DNA from: Cyclobacteriaceae bacterium
GTDB lineage: Bacteria; Bacteroidota; Bacteroidia; Cytophagales; Cyclobacteriaceae
Direction: 5' to 3'
Length of the DNA stretch: 8,601 nt
Assembly: GCA_030589835.1 (NCBI GenBank)
Contig: JAUUZS010000155.1
Span: 1 to 8,601, forward strand
Shown: in pieces, positions 6,829 to 8,601 of the stretch
Position numbering within the stretch: position 1 is the first letter of the stretch
How the letters are laid out: each line of letters begins with the position of its first letter
Position numbers and translations under genes: made by a program
The notes under the pieces: model-generated
What the model was told of the DNA's origin: nothing
Databases searched by the model: none
What the model saw: only the letters and a program-made list of their open reading frames with translations

Positions 6829-8373
6829 ATGAATATAAAAAATCTCATGCCACGTCGTGAATTCCTCAAGGCCTCCTCAGTACTGGCATCAGCAACCGTT
6901 ATTCCGGCCACTATGGGGGCAGGATGTACAGAGGAGAAGGAGAAGAAACCCATAACGCTGGAAGAAAATTCATTTGAAAAAAAATGGCCCGCCGGAAAAC
7001 TGAATATTGCGTTGATCGGTCTTTCTATGGGATACAACAATATGCGCAAATGTGCCGATGAAAATATTGTTGCTTTTTGCGATGTGGATAAAAGACCTAT
7101 TAAAACCCGTCTCGAGAAATTCAAAGAGGAATTTCCAGATAAAATTACCCCAAATACTTTTGAGGATTACAGGGAAATGTTTGCCAAAATGGGTGACCAG
7201 ATCGATGCGGTAATTATCGCTACTCCAGATCATAATCATGCCAAAATCACCCTTGAGGCTATGAAACTGGGCAAGCATGTGTATTGCCAGAAGCCTCTGA
7301 CGCATTCGGTATATGAATCGAGAGTGCTGACACAGGCGGCCGAAAAGTATAACGTAGCTACTCAGATGGGAAACCAGGGGGCATCCAATGAGGCCACCGC
7401 ACAAGTTTGTGAGAGCATCTGGAATGGTGAAATTGGCGAGGTGCGCGAAGTTCATGCCTGGACAAACAGACCAGTATGGCCGCAATGTCTCAATCGACCG
7501 GAAGAAACACCTAAAGTACCCTCTTACCTGAATTGGGATTTGTGGTTGGGCGCAGCTCCGGAAAGACCTTATCATCCCGCTTATCATCCGTGGAACTGGC
7601 GTGGACGCTGGGATTTTGGAACCGGTGCCCTCGGCGACATGGCTTGCCACATTCTTGATATAGCCATGCGTTCGTTAAGACTAAAGTATCCTACAGGAAT
7701 TGAAGCCAGCACGACAAAATCGACGGAAGACTCTCCTCCAATGTCAGAAAAAATCACCTATTACTTTCCAAAACGTGAGGCCTACAGAAATGTGAACATG
7801 CCGGAAGTAAAGGTTACCTGGTATGATGGTGGCATTATGCCGGATCGCCCTATTGAGATGGAAGACGGCGATAAAATGGGCGACAATGATGGAGGTGTGA
7901 TGTTTGTGGGCACAAAAGGCAAAATTATTACGGGTTGCTACGCTCGTAACCCAATATATTTACCAAGGGAAAAGTTTAAAAATTACAAACCTGAAGTTAC
8001 GGAACGAATCGTAGCTGGTGGAATTGACGGGCATGAAAAAGACTGGTTGAGAGCTTGTAAGGAGAAACCTGAAAATAGAGTAAAAACCAAATCACATTTT
8101 GGTTACGCAGGACCTTTCAATGAGGTGGTAGTAATGGGAACGGTTGCTTCGCGCCTGACCGGTTTGCAGCGTGTCTTGAAATGGGATGGCGAAAACATGA
8201 AATTCACCAATATCGGTCCCGATGAAAAAACTCATTTTCTGAAGACACTAAAAATAAACAATGAAAATGGCCAGCCTCGATTTAAGAAAGAATTTATGGA
8301 GGTCAATGCATCGGAATTTGCTAAAAGGCTAATAAAAAGGAAGCCCAGAAAAGGGTGGGAATTAGATATTTAG
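6829..8373 (+). CDS. Tat-exported Gfo/Idh/MocA family oxidoreductase
   Basis: 514 aa from ATG 6829. A GTG at 6802 would add nine residues ahead of the Tat signal and is less likely; ATG 6847 is also possible. The twin-arginine motif MPRREFLKAS is at 7-16, followed by a hydrophobic run and C33 (GAGC), so a Tat lipoprotein is possible. The NAD(P)-binding Rossmann domain spans about 57-180: LNIALIGLSMG (58-68), VAFCDVD (81-87), ATPDHNHAKITLEAMKLGKH (131-150), and QKP (154-156), matching the family's EKP with the key lysine K155 kept. GALGDMACHILD (266-277) gives D270 and H274, the usual catalytic region. Residues 205-450 are the C-terminal substrate domain of the bacterial GFO_IDH_MocA type. Members oxidise or reduce sugars, inositols or related polyols; the substrate here is unknown. 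The nucleotide loop is degenerate (GLSMGY for GxGxxG). No Shine-Dalgarno is seen; a terminator follows 30 nt after the stop. Confidence 0.93.
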   Translation: MNIKNLMPRREFLKASSVLASATVIPATMGAGCTEEKEKKPITLEENSFEKKWPAGKLNIALIGLSMGYNNMRKCADENIVAFCDVDKRPIKTRLEKFKEEFPDKITPNTFEDYREMFAKMGDQIDAVIIATPDHNHAKITLEAMKLGKHVYCQKPLTHSVYESRVLTQAAEKYNVATQMGNQGASNEATAQVCESIWNGEIGEVREVHAWTNRPVWPQCLNRPEETPKVPSYLNWDLWLGAAPERPYHPAYHPWNWRGRWDFGTGALGDMACHILDIAMRSLRLKYPTGIEASTTKSTEDSPPMSEKITYYFPKREAYRNVNMPEVKVTWYDGGIMPDRPIEMEDGDKMGDNDGGVMFVGTKGKIITGCYARNPIYLPREKFKNYKPEVTERIVAGGIDGHEKDWLRACKEKPENRVKTKSHFGYAGPFNEVVVMGTVASRLTGLQRVLKWDGENMKFTNIGPDEKTHFLKTLKINNENGQPRFKKEFMEVNASEFAKRLIKRKPRKGWELDI

Positions 8374-8403
8374 TTTATTAAATTAGATCATTCATTCATT
8401 TAG

Positions 8404-8434
8404 AGCCCGGTTCATTCACCGGGCTTTTATTTTG
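8404..8434 (+). terminator. Rho-independent terminator of the Gfo/Idh/MocA gene
   Basis: AGCCCGGT (8404-8411) and ACCGGGCT (8418-8425) form a perfect GC-rich 8-bp stem with a TCATTC loop, followed by TTTTATTTT on the plus strand. It lies 30 nt past the TAG stop, which indicates a single-gene transcript. Confidence 0.9.
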
Positions 8435-8478
8435 TAGGTTCTACTGTTATTTTAATGGAAAACTTGGGCCCAACAGCC

Positions 8479-8601
8479 GGAAGTCCGAAGTCAGGAGTCG
8501 GAAGAAAAGAATTCCAAAATCAGCAAATGTTAATGTTTCTTATTCCTGCATTGGATTTTTACCTTTTATCACTTCGGTCTCCGGTCTTCCGACTTCTGAC
8601 A
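8479..8601. repeat. Inverted arrays of a GGAAGTC-type heptanucleotide repeat
   Basis: Left array, units of seven: GGAAGTC (8479), CGAAGTC (8486), AGGAGTC (8493), then GGAAG (8500). Right array in the opposite sense: CACTTCG (8570), GTCTCCG (8577), GTCTTCC (8584), GACTTCT (8591), running to the window edge. The two arrays pair at about 20 of 26 positions. The 65-bp centre is AT-rich and non-coding. The layout suggests an extragenic palindromic or miniature mobile element that may continue beyond the window. Confidence 0.7.

Noticed and set aside
6621..7124. A 167-codon minus-strand open frame across the divergent promoter region
   Set aside because: Its 5' part is antisense to the Tat signal and Rossmann region, and its 3' part is low-complexity AT-rich translation from the intergenic region.
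6970..7650. A 226-codon minus-strand open frame
   Set aside because: It lies entirely antisense to the well-supported Gfo/Idh/MocA gene, its translation has no recognisable domain, and it is rich in residues typical of reverse-frame translation.

Overview
The window looks like a chromosomal stretch from a member of the Bacteroidota, most likely the Cytophagales or a related marine or soil lineage. The evidence is AT-rich intergenic DNA, weak or absent Shine-Dalgarno sequences, a Bacteroidota-type promoter (TTG, 19 bp, TATTTTTA), a large exported PKD/Ig-like protein of the kind usually secreted by the type IX system, and several exported enzymes with Tat or Sec signals. I cannot name a genus. 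No rRNA, tRNA, CRISPR array, transposase or phage gene is visible.

Layout from left to right. At 1-896 (minus) is the N-terminal 298 residues of an exported PKD/Ig-like protein that continues past the left edge. At 1037-1070 is a strong minus-strand terminator. At 1094-2590 (minus) is a Tat-exported aldo/keto reductase carrying an extra C-terminal fibronectin-III-like domain. At 2591-2921 is an intergenic region with a perfect 16-bp hairpin and five copies of an AGTG-(n)-ACTAAAGTT word. At 2922-4544 (minus) is a DUF4140/DUF4139 protein of the mucoidy-inhibitor (MuiA-like) family. At 4545-4974 is a 430-bp gap with a possible 33-codon membrane peptide, a degenerate dispersed repeat and an 18-bp inverted repeat. 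At 4975-6561 (minus) is an exported ADP-ribosylglycohydrolase-fold protein with a C-terminal beta domain. After a 267-bp divergent promoter region, a Tat-exported Gfo/Idh/MocA oxidoreductase runs from 6829 to 8373 (plus) and ends at a clear terminator. The window closes with an inverted arrangement of heptanucleotide repeats.

All five main genes appear to encode exported proteins, two of them nucleotide-cofactor oxidoreductases carrying twin-arginine signals. The ADP-ribosylglycohydrolase-like gene and the Gfo/Idh/MocA gene share a divergent control region and may act together, possibly on sugar-derived or ADP-ribose-like substrates; this is inference from position only. The other genes look like separate transcription units, each with its own spacer and often its own hairpin. 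I see no complete undescribed multi-gene system. The most unusual items are the repeat and hairpin structures in the intergenic regions and the domain arrangements of the exported enzymes.
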